The notes under the pieces were generated by a model. The model was not told where the DNA came from and ran no database searches. It saw nothing but the letters and a program-made list of their open reading frames with translations. Both the position numbers and the translations under genes were made by a program. DNA of 64,000 nt from Nocardia aurantia (lineage in GTDB: Bacteria > Actinomycetota > Actinomycetes > Mycobacteriales > Mycobacteriaceae). This document shows, in pieces, positions 1 through 8,139 of this stretch. Each line of letters starts with the position of its first letter. The stretch's first letter is position 1. The stretch spans positions 1-64,000 of the forward strand of contig NZ_WEGI01000005.1 in NCBI RefSeq assembly GCF_009604425.1, given 5' to 3'.

Positions 1-654
1 GGCCACCACCTTCGGCACCACGAACGTGGGATGTCCGTCGTAACCCGCGGCGAAGGCGCGCTGGTTGTTCGCCTCCAGGCGATAGTCGAGCTCCTCCTCC
101 ATGCGCTCGGTCAGGGCTATCGTCATCACGCGCTGGACGGCTTCGGGGTAGGAGTGGTCCGGTGGGACGTAAATTTGGAGGGTCATCAGGCTTGCTATGT
201 CGTCGGCTGTGACGTCTGGGCGGAGGTCGCCGTCGGCGTGTGCTTGTTCGGTCAGGGCCAGGATGCGGTCTGCTATTCGGGTGCGGGGGGCGGCCAGGGT
301 CGGGTCGTTGCGGATGTCGCCGTGGAGGCCGGGTTCCAGGGCGGATGCCATTGCGCCCAGGCGTAGTTCGGCGCATTCCCGCAGGATTCGGCACAGGGTG
401 GGCCAGGCGCCTTCCTCCTCGGCCTCGGCGGTGGTGGCCAGGTCGGCCAGGCCCGAGAGGTAGGCGTGGGCCGCTGCGCTGATCAGCGCGGCGCGGTCGG
501 GGAAGCGGCGGTACAGGGTGCCTATGCCTACCCCGGCCTGGTCGGCGATGGTTTTCATCGGGACGTCTGTGCCGTGTTCGCGGAAGATGATCTGGGCCGC
601 GGCCAGGATCTGATCGCGGTTGCTGCGGGCGTCGGCTCGCAGGTGTTCGGCCAT
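1..654 (-). CDS. TetR-family repressor (3' end outside window)
   Basis: This is a DNA-binding repressor of the TetR family, reading toward the left edge, so only its first 218 codons are present. The start is the ATG complementary to 652-654. The N-terminal helix-turn-helix lies at about residues 14-60, with 'ILAAAQIIFREHG' followed by 'TIADQAGVGIGTLYRRF', the recognition helix signature of the family. The remaining residues form the mostly helical ligand-binding half, which cannot be assigned a ligand. It is transcribed away from an FAD monooxygenase at 793 and the 138-base gap holds repeated palindromes, so it very probably represses itself and that monooxygenase. Family assignment is firm; the inducer is unknown. 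Confidence 0.9.
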   Translation of the reverse strand, partial: MAEHLRADARSNRDQILAAAQIIFREHGTDVPMKTIADQAGVGIGTLYRRFPDRAALISAAAHAYLSGLADLATTAEAEEEGAWPTLCRILRECAELRLGAMASALEPGLHGDIRNDPTLAAPRTRIADRILALTEQAHADGDLRPDVTADDIASLMTLQIYVPPDHSYPEAVQRVMTIALTERMEEELDYRLEANNQRAFAAGYDGHPTFVVPKVVA

Positions 655-700
655 GGGTGGGGCACCTTTCGAACTTGTCGGACTTCCGCTGATCGACATG

Positions 701-771
701 GTACGAAATCTATGTGGACGAAATTGTTCCGGTTAGTGTAGCTTGAGGGATGAAGCGGACGAAATTCGTCC
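701..771. promoter_or_regulatory. Candidate TetR operators, repeated palindromes
   Basis: A perfect 7+1+7 palindrome, GGACGAA-A-TTCGTCC, sits at 757-771, 21 bases before the monooxygenase start. A second copy with two mismatches, GGACGAAATTGTTCC, lies at 716-730, exactly 41 bases upstream (about four helical turns). A weaker half-site (GTACGAAAT) is at 701-709. The arrangement between the divergent repressor and monooxygenase genes is typical for operators that control both promoters. Binding by this TetR protein is inferred. Confidence 0.6.
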
Positions 772-792
772 ACTCCGACTTGGGAGGCTGAC

Positions 793-1905
793 ATGGGCGC
801 TGACGTCCTGATCTCTGGGGCCGGTGTCGCCGGTTCGACCCTGGCTTATTGGCTGAGCCGGCACGGCTATCGGGTCACCGTCGTCGAACGGGCCACGGGG
901 CAACGCTCCAGCGGGAACCCGGTCGATGTGAAGGGGGGCGCGGTGGACGTGGCCGAGCGGATGGGGGTGATGCCGACGTTGCGCGCTGCGGGCTCGCGCA
1001 CGAGTCGGCTCGTTTTCACCGACGACGGGGGGCGGGTGCGGTCGTCGGTGCGGATGCGGTCGTTTCAGGGTTCGGCCGGTGATCGTGAGGTGGAGGTTTC
1101 CCGGGCCACGCTGGCCTCGACCTTGCTGGCGGCCGCCGCCGAGGCGGCCGAGATCCGTTGGGACGACAGTGTTACCGCGCTCACTCCCACCGCATCCGGG
1201 GTCGATGTGACCTTCGCGCGGGGCGAAGCGGCGCATTTCGATCTCGTGGTCGGCGCGGACGGTGTTCATTCGGCGACTCGGCGGCTGGCCTTCGGGCCGG
1301 AGTCGGAGTTCACCCGCAATCTCGGCATGTACGTGGCGACGCTGCCGGTGGAGCGGGCGTTCGGCGAGCCGGACGAGGTCGTGATGTACAACCTGCCGGG
1401 CGCGGCGCTGTCCGTCCATCCGGGTGTGGGACAACCGGTGGCGGCCTTCATGTTCCGGCACGCGCCGGTGCCGGACCTCGACTATCGCGATATCGAGCGG
1501 CAGCGGGCGATGATCTCGGCGGTGTACGGCGGGCGGCTGGGGGTGTTCCGGCCGTATCTGGACGCGGTGCGGGTGGCCGAGGATGTGTATTTCGACGCGG
1601 TGACGCGAGTGATGTTGCCGCACTGGAGTTCCGGTCGGATCACCCTGGTCGGCGACGCTGCTTCGAGCCTGTCGTTGTTCGGCGACGGTTCCACGCTCGC
1701 GATCTGCGGCGCGTACACGCTCGCCGAGGAACTCGGCGCCACGCCCGGTGACATCGCGGGGGCGCTCGCCCGGTACGAGCGGCGGCATCGCCGTCTGGTG
1801 CGGCCGCGGCAGCGCGGATTCCGTTCCGCCGGGATGTTGCTGGCGCCCAAGACGCGAACCGGTATCGCGTTGCGCGACAACGCGGTTCGCGTCCTGAGTC
1901 GGTGA
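793..1905 (+). CDS. FAD-dependent monooxygenase (class A hydroxylase)
   Basis: A 370-residue single-component flavoprotein monooxygenase of the PHBH/TetX-like fold, expected to use NAD(P)H, FAD and O2 to hydroxylate an organic substrate in the cytosol. The dinucleotide-binding GAGVAG motif is at residues 9-14, a DG-type motif (VVGADGVHSATR) lies near residue 155, and the second FAD motif (VGDAASSLS) near residue 285. GGGAGG at 782-787 supports the ATG at 793. It is divergent from a TetR gene and ends 10 bases before the convergent ROK gene. Relatives include antibiotic- and aromatic-modifying enzymes, so a detoxification role induced through TetR is plausible, but the substrate cannot be read from the sequence. 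Confidence 0.85.
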   Translation: MGADVLISGAGVAGSTLAYWLSRHGYRVTVVERATGQRSSGNPVDVKGGAVDVAERMGVMPTLRAAGSRTSRLVFTDDGGRVRSSVRMRSFQGSAGDREVEVSRATLASTLLAAAAEAAEIRWDDSVTALTPTASGVDVTFARGEAAHFDLVVGADGVHSATRRLAFGPESEFTRNLGMYVATLPVERAFGEPDEVVMYNLPGAALSVHPGVGQPVAAFMFRHAPVPDLDYRDIERQRAMISAVYGGRLGVFRPYLDAVRVAEDVYFDAVTRVMLPHWSSGRITLVGDAASSLSLFGDGSTLAICGAYTLAEELGATPGDIAGALARYERRHRRLVRPRQRGFRSAGMLLAPKTRTGIALRDNAVRVLSR

Positions 1906-1915
1906 GGCCGGCGGG

Positions 1916-3187
1916 TCAGCGCGGGGTGCGGGTGGCGCGCCGCATGGCCGACAGGGGATCGGCGTAGAAGACGCTCAGCGAGGTGACCGCCGCGGCGTGC
2001 TCCTGCACCCGGCCGCCGAACCGGCTGATCCGCAGATCGGCCGGAGGCAGGGTGGTGCTCTGCGCGAAAGCCCTTGCCACTCGGTCGACTCCGGGACGAT
2101 AGCCCGTGAAGGCCTGGCCGCCCAGCACTACCCGATCCGGGTTGAACATGTCGCGGATCAGAGCGGCTGCGCGACCGAGGATCTCGGCTCGCTCCAGCAG
2201 CATCTCGCGCGCCGGTTCCGACCCGGAGTCGGCCGCCCGGTACAGATCGGCGATCACCGGGCGGCGCGGCGCCTCCCGCTTGGGCACGATGCCGGCCCGG
2301 ACCGCCCGGCTCAGCACCGCCGCCTCGCCGATGGTGGCCTCCAGGCAGCCGCGCCGGCCGCAGGCGCATTCGATGTCGGAACCGGTGGGCAGGTGCGCGA
2401 TCGAGCCGGGACCACTGCTCGGCGTGTGCACCCGATCGTGCAGCGTCACCGCGATACCGGCGGTCTCCCGCGCGTAGATGTAGAGGCTGCTGTCGGGATG
2501 CGTCCGCGGCTCTTCGCCGGTGGCCAGCAGCAGTTCGGCGGCGGCCATCGCCTCCACGTGCGCGGCGACCGACACCGGCAGATCCAGCACGCTGCCGAAC
2601 ACCGCGCCGACCGGCGCGGCGTGCCAGTCGAGGCGGGGATGGTCCACCACACCGGCGGTCGCGTCGACCCGGCCGGCCAGTGCGACGCCGCTCCACAACG
2701 GGCGGCGGCGGGGTAACCGGTCCAGGAAGGCCTTGGCGCTGCGGGCGATGATGGTGAGCGCGGCGTCCTGCGTGGTCTGCGGGGTGGCGATCTCCAGGCC
2801 GCCCAGGATGCGGCCGGACAGGTCGGCGGCGATCATGCGGGTGACGTTGGCGCCGATGTGCACACCCAGGGTGGCGTACGAGTCGGTGTCGACCTCGAAC
2901 GGCACCCGGGGACGTCCGACCGCACCGGAGGCGGTGAGATCGGCCCGTTCTCGCAGCAGACCGGCCGAAAGCAGCGACGCCACTTGGCGATTGACGGTGG
3001 CGATGCTCAAACCGGTTGCCTGTGCGGCGGTGTCACGGAAGATGGGGCCACGGGTGGCGGCCCGGAGAACTGCGGCGGCCGGGTTGTCGGCGATGCGCAG
3101 TTCGGGGGGAACGGCGGGACGGGCGGGCGCGGTCCGGGTGGCGGACAGGGCGGAATTAGACGGTCGCTCGAGGGTGGGGCTCGTCAT
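1916..3187 (-). CDS. ROK-family transcriptional regulator
   Basis: A 423-residue protein of the ROK (repressor, ORF, kinase) family with an N-terminal winged helix (about residues 45-85, including 'TGLSIATVNRQVASLL') and a C-terminal sugar-kinase-like domain. The ROK zinc-site signature is visible as 'CACGRRGCLE', preceded by a His in 'GSIAHLPTG'. The DNA-binding domain marks it as a regulator of the NagC/XylR type rather than a simple kinase, so it probably senses a sugar or sugar derivative. No sugar genes are adjacent. It is divergent from the GntR-led operon across a 480-base gap and could influence that promoter, which is inference only. Confidence 0.85.
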   Translation of the reverse strand: MTSPTLERPSNSALSATRTAPARPAVPPELRIADNPAAAVLRAATRGPIFRDTAAQATGLSIATVNRQVASLLSAGLLRERADLTASGAVGRPRVPFEVDTDSYATLGVHIGANVTRMIAADLSGRILGGLEIATPQTTQDAALTIIARSAKAFLDRLPRRRPLWSGVALAGRVDATAGVVDHPRLDWHAAPVGAVFGSVLDLPVSVAAHVEAMAAAELLLATGEEPRTHPDSSLYIYARETAGIAVTLHDRVHTPSSGPGSIAHLPTGSDIECACGRRGCLEATIGEAAVLSRAVRAGIVPKREAPRRPVIADLYRAADSGSEPAREMLLERAEILGRAAALIRDMFNPDRVVLGGQAFTGYRPGVDRVARAFAQSTTLPPADLRISRFGGRVQEHAAAVTSLSVFYADPLSAMRRATRTPR

Positions 3188-3667
3188 GAGGCGGCAATCC
3201 TTGTTGAGGTCCCCGCGGCGAGGGGACGGTTCGAAACAGCAACAAGGCAGCGAGAAGGGCCCGAGAGGGTCTTACCGGAGGACTCGAAGAGCGGTTCTCA
3301 GCTGCGCGGCCGGGAGCAACACAGCTCCCGTTGCCGCGGCAGCCGTACACCGAGCGCAACCGTCACATACGTGACGTGTGCGGCGTTCGGATGGCTGGGA
3401 GACATGTTTCAAAATGTAACATCCCATGTCTCGAAGACGCCAGACCGGCCGGTCTGCATCCATTCCGATCACCGTGAACATAACTTTTGCCCGCGTGCGG
3501 CCGGTGGCGCAATAGCCCGGATCCGGTGCATCCAGCCAGGCCCGGGCCACCGGAGCGGCGGCGGAATCCGCCGCCCGCGCCACAGCGCCGGCCGCGGTCA
3601 CCCGCTGTCGGCGAACACCCTCGGTACAGTGACGAATCAGCAGGTCACGGGCATGAAGGAGGATGGG
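3188..3667. promoter_or_regulatory. Long divergent control region with dyads
   Basis: This gap separates the ROK gene from the GntR operon and I see no convincing gene in it. It holds three dyads: an imperfect one at 3362-3375 (GTCACATACGTGAC), an inverted repeat GAGACATG/CATGTCTC with arms at 3399-3406 and 3425-3432, and a perfect 16-base palindrome CAGACCGGCCGGTCTG at 3441-3456. The middle segment between the 3399 and 3432 arms is unusually A/T-rich for this genome. HutC/GntR regulators bind short palindromes, so the 3399-3456 sites are good candidates for the GntR product, with the ROK protein an alternative. Confidence 0.45.
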
Positions 3668-4582
3668 ATGACGCCAGTACCGGCGCCGTCGCACGACCCC
3701 GGTCCGGACGGCGGGCCGGGCGGAAGCGAGCCGGCCGCGATTACGTCCACCGGCGGCCGTGGGCCCGATCACCGACTGCGGCCGGTGGATACGGATGGGA
3801 TCGATATCACCGACCGGCCGGTACGCACCGGCGGTGGCGAGCGGGTCCGGCGCGCGGACCGCGCCCGGCAGGTGGCCGACGTCCTGCGTCAGCAGATCCA
3901 TACCGGAACCTTCGCGCACGCGTTGCCGAACGAGGGTGAACTGGCCGCGGAATTCGCCGTCTCCCGCAACACCGTGCGCGACGCGCTGGCCCTGTTGAAG
4001 GACGAGCGGCTCATCGAGCGCGCTCCCAAGGTGGGCACCCATGTGGCCCAGCGCAAATACGATCACGGCCTGGACACCCTGCGCGGACTGAAGGAGACCC
4101 TGCGCGGGCACGGCGAGGTGCGCAACGAGGTGCGCGCGGCCCGGCTGGAGGATCCGCCGCCCGCCGTCGCGCGCCGGCTGTGCCTGGCACCGGGCGAGCG
4201 GGCGGTCTACCTCGAGCGGCTGCGCTACCTCGGCGATCTGCCGCTCAGCCTCGACCTCACGTACCTCGCCCCCGACATCGGCGAGGCCGTGCTGACCCGC
4301 GATCTGGAATCCAACGACATCTTCGCCCTCATCGAGGAGATCAGCGGCGGCCCACTCGGTTCCGCCGATCTGGTCCTGGAGGCGATCACCGCCGACACCC
4401 ATTCGGCGGCCACCCTGCAGATGCCGGAGGGCGGCGCCCTGCTGCTGCTCGAGCGGCTGACCCGGCTCGACGACGGCCGCCCGGTGGATCTGGAGTACAT
4501 CCGGATGCGCGGCGACCGTATCACCATGCGCGGCAGCCTGTTCCGGCCCGCCGACGCCAGCGATTGGAGACTGATCCGATGA
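3668..4582 (+). CDS. GntR/HutC-family regulator with UTRA domain
   Basis: A 304-residue regulator. After a disordered N-terminal stretch of about 65 residues comes a GntR winged helix ('LPNEGELAAEFAVSRNTVRDAL') and a C-terminal UTRA ligand-binding domain of the HutC subfamily, ending near 'MRGDRITMRGSLF'. An AAGGAGG ribosome site at 3656-3662 fits the ATG at 3668; the in-frame ATG at 3653 would lie upstream of that site. The reading frame stays open further upstream, but that part has no family similarity. Its stop overlaps the ferredoxin start by four bases, so the regulator is the first gene of the operon it probably controls. The effector is likely the transported substrate or its product (inference). 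Confidence 0.88.
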   Translation: MTPVPAPSHDPGPDGGPGGSEPAAITSTGGRGPDHRLRPVDTDGIDITDRPVRTGGGERVRRADRARQVADVLRQQIHTGTFAHALPNEGELAAEFAVSRNTVRDALALLKDERLIERAPKVGTHVAQRKYDHGLDTLRGLKETLRGHGEVRNEVRAARLEDPPPAVARRLCLAPGERAVYLERLRYLGDLPLSLDLTYLAPDIGEAVLTRDLESNDIFALIEEISGGPLGSADLVLEAITADTHSAATLQMPEGGALLLLERLTRLDDGRPVDLEYIRMRGDRITMRGSLFRPADASDWRLIR

Positions 4583-4806
4583 CACTGGTCAACCAGCGCG
4601 CCGACGTCCCGGTGACCATCGACGAATCCCTGTGTATCCAGGGCTGCACGCTGTGCGTGGAGATCTGCCCGCTGGATTCGCTGGCGATCAACCCGGACAA
4701 CGGCAAGGCGTTCATGCACGTCGACGAGTGCTGGTACTGCGGACCGTGCGCGGCGCGCTGTCCCACCGGCGCGGTCACCGTGAACATGCCCTATCTGCTG
4801 CGCTGA
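4579..4806 (+). CDS. Small 2x[4Fe-4S] ferredoxin, AprB-like
   Basis: A 75-residue iron-sulfur protein with two cluster-binding motifs, CIQGCTLCVEICP (near residues 19-31) and CWYCGPCAARCP (near residues 52-63). The Cys-Trp-x-Cys pattern of the second motif resembles the beta subunit of adenylylsulfate reductase (AprB), although AprB is about twice this length. The start ATG overlaps the stop of the GntR gene (ATGA), so the two are translationally coupled. The operon ends with an AprA/fumarate-reductase-like flavoprotein, making this ferredoxin its probable electron partner. It is cytosolic, as no signal peptide is visible. Confidence 0.88.
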   Translation: MTLVNQRADVPVTIDESLCIQGCTLCVEICPLDSLAINPDNGKAFMHVDECWYCGPCAARCPTGAVTVNMPYLLR

Positions 4807-4927
4807 ACCGCGACTCGCTGCACCGAAGTCGTCGCGCCGCAGCATATTCACAGTCATCCACATCGAGCGGCGAATCCGCGTCCGCCTCCCGCGCTGCTGC
4901 CGTGGCGCTGCCCCCGCAAGGAACCCC

Positions 4928-6358
4928 ATGAAGTACCGTCCTGCCCGTCTCATCGCCGTCGCCGCGTCCCTGGCCCTGGCCGCGGCCGGTTGTTCGCTCG
5001 ACAGCACTTCGGATTCCGCCGGCACCGTCGCGGTCGTCGTCGGATACCAGTCCAGGACCATCAACACGGTCACCGCCGGCACCCTGCTGAAGGCGAAAGG
5101 TTATCTGGAACAACGTCTTTCCGCGCTCAGCGCGAAGGGCGGCCCGAAGTATCGGGTGGAGTGGCAGGATTACGACACCGGCGCTCCGATCACGGCCCAG
5201 ATGGTCGCGCAGAAGATCGATATCGGCTCGATGGGCGACTACCCGCTGCTGATCAACGGCTCCCGCACCCAGGCGGCGGAGAAGTCGCGCACCGAACTGG
5301 TCTCCGTCACCGGTTATCAGCCGCACGGATCGCTGAACATGATCGTGGTGGGCCAGGATTCGCCGGTGCAGTCGCTGCGCGATCTGGCGGGACGGAAGGT
5401 TTCGTCCAGCGTCGGCTCGGCCAGCGACGGATTGCTGCGACAGGCGTTGAGCCGCACCGGTATCGACCCGAAGTCCGGCGTCGAGGTGCTCAACCAGCAA
5501 CCGCAGGTCGGCGCGTCGGCCCTGGAATCCGGTCAGGTGCAGGCGCTGTCGCAGTTCGTGGCGTGGCCCGGGTTACTGGTGTTCCAGAACAAGGCGAAGC
5601 TGCTGTACGACGGCGCCGAGCTGAACGTGCCCACCTTCCACGGTGTGGTGGCCCGCCGTGACTACGCGAAGGACCATCCGGAGGTGCTCGACGCCTTCCT
5701 CCAGGCGCAACTCGACGCGACCGACTTCCTGCACCAGCGCCCGCTGGAGGCGGCGAAACTGGTCGCGGACGGCTCGGGGCTGCCGCCGGAGGTGGTGTAC
5801 CTGTACAACGGCCCGGGCGGCACCTCCTTCGACACCCCGCTGAAGCCGCAACTGATTTCGGCGTTCAAAGGTGATGTGCCGTACCTGAAGTCGATCGGCG
5901 ACTTCGCCGACCTGGACATCGACGGCTTCGTGAACGACGAACCGCTGCGCAAGGCGTTCGCCGAACACGGCGCGAACTACGACGCGGCCGTGGCGAACTT
6001 CGGTAATCCGGCGCCGATCACCGGTACCGATCCGGTGGCGAACCGCCCGGTGTCCGATCCCGCGCTGGCGGGCGAGATCTGGCTCGACGGCCAGGACGCC
6101 GCCACCCCCGCGGCGGATCCCACCAGCCTGCTGCGCGCGGTGAAACTGGCTCGGGCCCAGGGGAAGAAGGTACGCGCCGCCTACGTGCCGGACGCCGAAT
6201 TCGGGACCCGCTGGTTCGCCGACAAGGCCCTGTGGGTGCACGCGGGCGACACCTATCTGCCGTTCACCACACCCGCCGCGGTGCAGCGGTATCTCGCCGC
6301 GCATCCCGGCGGCACGGCGGTCTCGTACGAGCAGGCCGTCGGCGAGGTGCGGTCGTGA
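4928..6358 (+). CDS. NitT/TauT-type substrate-binding lipoprotein with NosL-like tail
   Basis: A 476-residue extracytoplasmic solute-binding protein. A lipobox (LAAAGC, Cys22) predicts a lipid anchor. The body resembles the SsuA/TauA/NrtA group that feeds sulfonate, taurine or nitrate importers, with 'IDIGSMGDYPLLINGS' typical of the ligand cleft. It is about 150 residues longer than SsuA. The last ~80 residues, including 'FGTRWFADKALWVHAGD' and 'YLPFTTPAAVQRYLAAH', look like the C-terminal part of NosL/copper-chaperone domains (inference, moderate). A 121-base spacer with no obvious gene separates it from the ferredoxin; AAGGAA precedes the ATG. It should deliver substrate to the permease and ATPase that follow. 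Confidence 0.82.
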   Translation: MKYRPARLIAVAASLALAAAGCSLDSTSDSAGTVAVVVGYQSRTINTVTAGTLLKAKGYLEQRLSALSAKGGPKYRVEWQDYDTGAPITAQMVAQKIDIGSMGDYPLLINGSRTQAAEKSRTELVSVTGYQPHGSLNMIVVGQDSPVQSLRDLAGRKVSSSVGSASDGLLRQALSRTGIDPKSGVEVLNQQPQVGASALESGQVQALSQFVAWPGLLVFQNKAKLLYDGAELNVPTFHGVVARRDYAKDHPEVLDAFLQAQLDATDFLHQRPLEAAKLVADGSGLPPEVVYLYNGPGGTSFDTPLKPQLISAFKGDVPYLKSIGDFADLDIDGFVNDEPLRKAFAEHGANYDAAVANFGNPAPITGTDPVANRPVSDPALAGEIWLDGQDAATPAADPTSLLRAVKLARAQGKKVRAAYVPDAEFGTRWFADKALWVHAGDTYLPFTTPAAVQRYLAAHPGGTAVSYEQAVGEVRS

Positions 6359-6401
6359 GCGCGCGAGCCTGCTCGAGACGATCAGCACCGGGAGGTCGGT
6401 C

Positions 6402-7268
6402 ATGAGTGTCGGTACGTTACCTGTCCCGGCGGCCGTGAGCGAGGCGGATGCCCGGCCCGCCGGACCGGCGACGCCGGTTCGAGGCCGCGGCGTATGGCGG
6501 TCGCGAGCGATCCGGGTGGTGTCGGTACTGCTGGCCGTACTGGCCTGGCAGCTGTTGACCGCCAACCACGTTCGGATCTGGGTTCGCTTCGACACGTTGC
6601 CGACGGTGACCCAGATCCTGCATGCGCTGGGGAAGCAGCTGGGGACGAACACCTACTGGCTGGATCTGGCGCAGTCGTTGATCCGCATCGTCAGCGGATT
6701 CGGGCTGGCCGGAGTGCTCGGTGTGGCAACGGGTATCGCGCTGGCGCGGTCGCCGCTGTTGTCGGATGTGCTGGGGCCGTTGACCGAACTGCTCCGGCCG
6801 GTGCCCGCGATCGCGATCGTGCCGGTGGCGATCCTGCTGTTCCCCACCGACGAGGCCGGGATCGTGTTCATCACCTTCCTCGCGGCCTTCTTCCCGATCA
6901 TGGTCAGCACCCGGCACGCGGTGCGTGCGCTGCCGACGATCTGGGAGGACTCGATCCGCACCCAGGGCGGCGGCCGCTGGGACGTGCTGCGGCGAGTCGT
7001 GTTGCCGGGCAGCCTGCCCGGGGTGTTCGGCGGACTCTCGGTCGGCATGGGTGTGTCGTGGATCTGCGTGATCTCGGCGGAGATGATCTCCGGCCGGCTC
7101 GGCGTGGGTTACCGCACCTGGGCCGCCTACACGGTCGTGGACTATCCCGGGGTGTTCGTCGGCATCATCACCATCGGCGTTCTGGGACTGGCTACTTCGG
7201 CGGTGGTCGAACTGGTCGGCCGCCGGGTGACCCGCTGGCTGCCGCGCGCACAGGAGGTCGCGGCATGA
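6402..7268 (+). CDS. ABC importer permease, NitT/TauT (SsuC) type
   Basis: A 288-residue inner-membrane permease with about six predicted membrane spans and the binding-protein-dependent transport fold. The cytoplasmic coupling loop near residues 185-208 reads 'TQGGGRWDVLRRVVLPGSLP', the EAA-loop region that contacts the ATPase. GGAGG at 6391-6395 supports the ATG. The stop overlaps the ATPase start by four bases. It would form a homodimeric channel for the substrate caught by the upstream lipoprotein. The substrate is probably a sulfonate- or nitrate-like anion, judged by family and by the redox genes in the same operon. Confidence 0.88.
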   Translation: MSVGTLPVPAAVSEADARPAGPATPVRGRGVWRSRAIRVVSVLLAVLAWQLLTANHVRIWVRFDTLPTVTQILHALGKQLGTNTYWLDLAQSLIRIVSGFGLAGVLGVATGIALARSPLLSDVLGPLTELLRPVPAIAIVPVAILLFPTDEAGIVFITFLAAFFPIMVSTRHAVRALPTIWEDSIRTQGGGRWDVLRRVVLPGSLPGVFGGLSVGMGVSWICVISAEMISGRLGVGYRTWAAYTVVDYPGVFVGIITIGVLGLATSAVVELVGRRVTRWLPRAQEVAA

Positions 7269-8119
7269 ACGATCGGAGCGCCGAAGTGGCAGTGCGGCGG
7301 GGACCCGCGGCCAGCGGGCCCGGCGCGAGGCCGACCTCGAACCGAGCGGTTGATGACGGGATACGCAGCGCCGGAATGAGTTTGCGTCTGGACGAGGTCG
7401 AACTCGCCTATGCGGGAACGGCTGTCGTCACCGACTTCACGGTCGACGTCCGGCCGGGCGAGATCCTGGTGCTGGCCGGGCCGTCCGGCTGCGGCAAGTC
7501 GACCGTGCTGCGCGCACTCGCCGGGCTGCTGCGGCCCCGTGCGGGCCGAATCCTGGCCGACGGGAACCCGGTCACGGGGCCGGATCGCGATCGCGCGATG
7601 GTGTTCCAGGACGACGCGCTGCTGCCCTGGCGCACGGTGCGGGCCAATATCGAACTGGCGCTGAAACTTCGGGGCATGCCCAAGGCGGGCCGGCGGGAAC
7701 GCGCGGACCGGTGGATCGAGGAGGTCGGCCTCACCGGCTTCGGTGACCACCTGCCGAAACGCCTGTCCGGGGGTATGCGCCAGCGCGTGCAACTGGCGCG
7801 CGGCCTGGCGGGCGCGCCGCGCGCGGTGCTGATGGACGAGCCGTTCGGGGCACTGGACTCGCGCACCCGCGCGACCATGCAGCGACTGCTGATCGACACC
7901 TGGCACACCCATCCGACCACCGTCGTCTTCGTGACCCACGATGTCGACGAGGCGCTGCTGCTCGGCGACCGGATCGTGGTACTCGGCCGCGCCGGGCAAC
8001 CGCCCCGAGCCCTGCTGGAGGTGCCGCGACCGCGCGACGCTGCCGCCGACCGATCCGGGCTGCGCACCGAAATCCTTGCCGCACTGGATTATTCCGACGA
8101 CATCGCCGTGATGTCCTGA
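7265..8119 (+). CDS. ABC importer ATPase, NitT/TauT (SsuB) type
   Basis: A 284-residue cytosolic ATPase that powers the adjacent permease. Motifs in order are Walker A GPSGCGKST, Q-loop VFQDDALLPW, signature LSGGMRQR, Walker B VLMDEP and switch His in VTHDVDEALLL. The DALLPW Q-loop is characteristic of the SsuB/TauB/NrtD subfamily. The ATG at 7265 overlaps the permease stop; the first ~38 residues precede the conserved domain and may be a short extension, with ATG 7376 ('MSLRLDEVEL') as an alternative start. It is followed after 20 bases by the flavoprotein gene of the same operon. Confidence 0.9.
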   Translation: MNDRSAEVAVRRGPAASGPGARPTSNRAVDDGIRSAGMSLRLDEVELAYAGTAVVTDFTVDVRPGEILVLAGPSGCGKSTVLRALAGLLRPRAGRILADGNPVTGPDRDRAMVFQDDALLPWRTVRANIELALKLRGMPKAGRRERADRWIEEVGLTGFGDHLPKRLSGGMRQRVQLARGLAGAPRAVLMDEPFGALDSRTRATMQRLLIDTWHTHPTTVVFVTHDVDEALLLGDRIVVLGRAGQPPRALLEVPRPRDAAADRSGLRTEILAALDYSDDIAVMS

Positions 8120-8139
8120 CCTTCCGTGGAGCGTTTGCG

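Noticed and set aside
2858..3652. Upstream in-frame extension of the GntR gene over more than 260 codons.
   Set aside because: The extension runs antisense to the ROK gene and across the control region; the AAGGAGG site supports the start at 3668.
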